Of a DNA stretch of 26,186 nt, positions 25,601 through 26,186 are shown in pieces (the stretch's first letter is position 1; every line of letters begins with the position of its first letter). Origin of the DNA: an uncultured Porphyromonadaceae bacterium. GTDB lineage: Bacteria > Bacteroidota > Bacteroidia > Bacteroidales > Muribaculaceae. The DNA lies in NCBI GenBank assembly GCA_902475285.1, contig CABRZA010000011.1, forward strand, positions 1 to 26,186, written 5' to 3'. A model generated the notes under the pieces. It saw nothing but the letters and a program-made list of their open reading frames with translations, made no database searches and had not been told where the DNA came from. A program made the position numbers and the translations under genes.

Positions 25601-25856
25601 GGCGCAATACATTGCGCCCGCCCAGCCGTCGGCAACTCCCGAAGAAGAAGAGCCCGAATCCACGGAGACATCGCCCGAAGAAGAGCCCGCAATCCAGCCG
25701 GCAGAACCCTCAACGGCCGCCCCCTCCCCGACTTCGGCCCCCACAACTCCCGCACCCCAGCCGGCAACGCCGGCGCCTGCCCCGGCCCCCGCCAAACCCG
25801 CGCCGGCTCCCATCGAACCCGGCTCCGAAGGCGACGACCCCCTCCTCGAAGAATAA
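22674..25856 (+). CDS. porW: Type IX secretion system TPR lipoprotein PorW/SprE
   Basis: 1060 residues from the ATG at 22674. A TTG at 22647 would extend it by 9 residues but directly abuts the pgpH stop and weakens the signal peptide. The lipobox is FAAC (Cys31) followed by STKKN, and the next stretch (RNYQAFITRYNIYYNG) is typical of PorW/SprE. TPR-like helices run through about 140-400 (NAWMMMGRGQYYNGDF). A middle segment, NSWYFYN then FQKRWGSRKLEDDWRRRNK (about 494-530), is diagnostic, with more TPR-like helices at about 595-760. The last 100 residues are Glu/Ala/Pro-rich and disordered. PorW is an outer-membrane lipoprotein needed for T9SS secretion. Residues 975-985 (VGAQYIAPAQP) are encoded by an inserted palindromic repeat. 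It is last in the rel operon. Confidence 0.88.
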   Translation: MLKMFRQPGRLLRRAALWAAAIAVVGMFAACSTKKNNAATRNYQAFITRYNIYYNGDTHYKETLADMERTYEDDYSRRVLMHPVEAKGDETAPQPAGDFNRSIEKAQKAIQLRSIKKKPARKGRRSDPKQKDWQRREEYNPFLHNAWMMMGRGQYYNGDFLGAASTFFYISRHFWWLPETVVEAQLMQALSYISMGWQFEAETILKRIKDDQLTSKTLLRLYNFVYADFYLHADDNEAALPYLQAAVEGASGPQKTRLRFLLGQTLQALGRNDEAYRAYAAAGSASSAPYRTKFNARIKQSEVYTGTDIEKEIKALRRMVRYDRNKDYLDQVYYAIGNIYLSRADTARAIENYELANEKSTRNGIDKAVNQVRLGQLYFEQGNYEKAQPNYSEAVPLLPESFADYKNIKRRSDVLDELAIYSQNVNLQDSLLRLAAMSPEERDKVIEKLIAELVKKEKEEAEEAARQDFLANQAAQGGGLQDKNAQTFTINTDNSWYFYNTATKNAGKTEFQKRWGSRKLEDDWRRRNKASFNTADFDTADASGEEGAEGSESLGGDDNAAPADTAAAARADDPHYPEYYLAQIPQTDEEKATSHEVIQEGLYNMGVILKDKLEDFAASEAEFGRLLKDYPDNVYRLDTYYNLYLMYMRMERPDMAEKYRSLILSDFPESPYGIAMADPAYLDNLRTMDARQQELYEQTYEAYLDNRNAEVHRNAQYMAEKYPLSKIMPKFMFLDALAYVTEKDSERFNSTLREILERYPDTDITPVASAWLKGMAQGRKLQSGATNLRGMIWDMRLTNDSIAAEGNNGPAEFELNLDVPQTLVFTFATDSVSSNALLYEIARHNFRSFVVKDFDIEPMNFGRLGMIIVRGFDNQAELDHYRAVMAASPDFRLPAGVRPIAISAANLQLLFDEGRSFEEYFQYLEEQNYVDAQAGLLVPEAIETLPEAAAAAEEAADDVNAEGSEGNENDEDNEVGAQYIAPAQPSATPEEEEPESTETSPEEEPAIQPAEPSTAAPSPTSAPTTPAPQPATPAPAPAPAKPAPAPIEPGSEGDDPLLEE
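25596..25627 (+). repeat. REP-like palindrome inside the porW coding region
   Basis: GTAG (25596-25599), the palindrome GGGCGC-AATACATT-GCGCCC (25600-25619) and the arm gcccagcc are read in frame as residues 975-985 of PorW. All 32 bases match the reverse complement of 8154-8185. Confidence 0.85.
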
Positions 25857-25894
25857 TATCTACTCAAAAATATGATGGTGTGGCAAAACCTACG

Positions 25895-25916
25895 CGAGTG
25901 GGTTGGCACCCACTCG
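25895..25916. repeat. 9-bp inverted repeat after porW
   Basis: CGAGTGGGT (25895-25903) pairs with ACCCACTCG (25908-25916) around four bases. It is 38 bp after the porW stop and might help end transcription, although no T-run follows. Confidence 0.6.
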
Positions 25917-25928
25917 GATAAAAATGTC

Positions 25929-26010
25929 GCCGCTGACGCGGCTTACCCGCTTTATTATTCATTTACACGGGCTTACGCCCGTGCCTACAAAAATGTCGCC
26001 GCCATGCGGC
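25929..26010. repeat. Two aaaaatgtcgccgc hairpins flanking a CTAC-linked hairpin
   Basis: The string aaaaatgtcgccgc at 25920-25933 and 25989-26002 starts two related hairpins (GCCGC/GCGGC, 25929-25942 and 25998-26010). Between them CACGGGC (25966-25972) pairs with GCCCGTG (25977-25983) and is followed by cCTAC. Confidence 0.6.
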
Positions 26011-26041
26011 TTTTGGCCGCTTCCGTTATGTAAAAGCATTG

Positions 26042-26057
26042 GGGCGCAATATATTGC
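26042..26057. repeat. Truncated REP-like palindrome
   Basis: GGGCGCAATATATTGC matches the palindrome at 1839-1854, but the right arm then breaks off. Confidence 0.6.
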
Positions 26058-26106
26058 AATGTCACTAACTTACGGGCAAAATACTGATTTTTCAGCGGCG
26101 AAGTAG

Positions 26107-26186
26107 GAGGGTGTTGCAAAAGTTACCATCGCCATGGTGCGTCCACCGAAGCGGTACATTCTAAAAGAGGGGTTTGCAACACCCTC
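26107..26186. mobile_element. Second MITE/REPIN-like element, reaching the window edge
   Basis: GAGGGTGTTGCAAAA (26107-26121), preceded by GTAG, faces its reverse complement with one base different (26172-26186), enclosing 50 bp that include ttttagaatgtacc in reverse (26152-26165). It is a shorter relative of the element at 4476-4616. Its right border cannot be checked because the window ends there. Confidence 0.4.

Larger units (their letters stand above)
25857..26186. other. Gene-free, hairpin-rich region after porW
   Basis: It holds five inverted repeats (25895-25916, 25929-25942, 25966-25983, 25998-26010 and the half-palindrome at 26042-26057) and the terminal module pair at 26107-26121 and 26172-26186. 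None of the hairpins has a T-run, so the porW terminator is not clear. No gene is seen. Confidence 0.65.

Noticed and set aside
18284..25607. Long minus-strand open frames opposite rel, pgpH and porW (for example 18284-20647, 20451-22574, 23400-25607)
   Set aside because: The plus-strand genes have clear family motifs. The opposite frames are rich in Gly, Val, His and Glu with no recognisable domains.

Overview
The window looks like chromosomal DNA of a gut Bacteroidales bacterium. The high GC content suggests a Muribaculaceae-like member, but that is an inference without any search. Evidence for the order is a PorW/SprE type IX secretion (T9SS) lipoprotein, a protein with a T9SS-like C-terminal tail, a TonB-dependent receptor with DUF5689-type surface lipoproteins, lipoproteins with acidic residues right after the lipid cysteine, and promoters of the Bacteroidetes type (TTTG or TTG, 19-21 bp, TAnnTTTG). 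No rRNA, tRNA, CRISPR array or transposase gene is visible.

Region 1 (1-4110, minus strand) is a small phage-derived structural cassette. In transcription order it holds a short disordered protein, an SU10/HK97-like major capsid protein, a head-tail connector-like protein and a P22-type portal that looks short at its C-terminus. No terminase, protease, tail, integrase or lysis gene is present here. The cassette is bordered and interrupted by short palindromic repeats. Left of the portal gene, a promoter and an intrinsic terminator about 120 bp apart on the minus strand outline a possible small RNA.

Region 2 (4677-15479, minus strand) is a cell-surface locus. A promoter drives a TonB-dependent receptor followed by two large lipoproteins built from DUF5689 and OB-fold-like modules, ending at a strong terminator near 8250. 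After it comes a separately promoted and terminated 1049-residue secreted protein with beta-propeller-like ends, two SusE/F-like domains and a T9SS-like tail.

Region 3 (15585-17898, minus strand) is housekeeping: an ECF sigma factor, then ilvE overlapping an HD-domain phosphohydrolase by 4 bp.

Region 4 (18248-25856, plus strand) is a compact three-gene unit from one clear promoter: a bifunctional (p)ppGpp synthetase/hydrolase, a PgpH-type c-di-AMP phosphodiesterase and PorW. PorW could help export the T9SS-tailed protein of region 2.

Intergenic DNA throughout carries short hairpins with a GTAG tetranucleotide at the foot (CTAC on the other strand), the layout of REP elements mobilised by RAYT transposases. 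One copy lies in frame inside porW and matches an intergenic copy at 8154-8185 over 32 bases.
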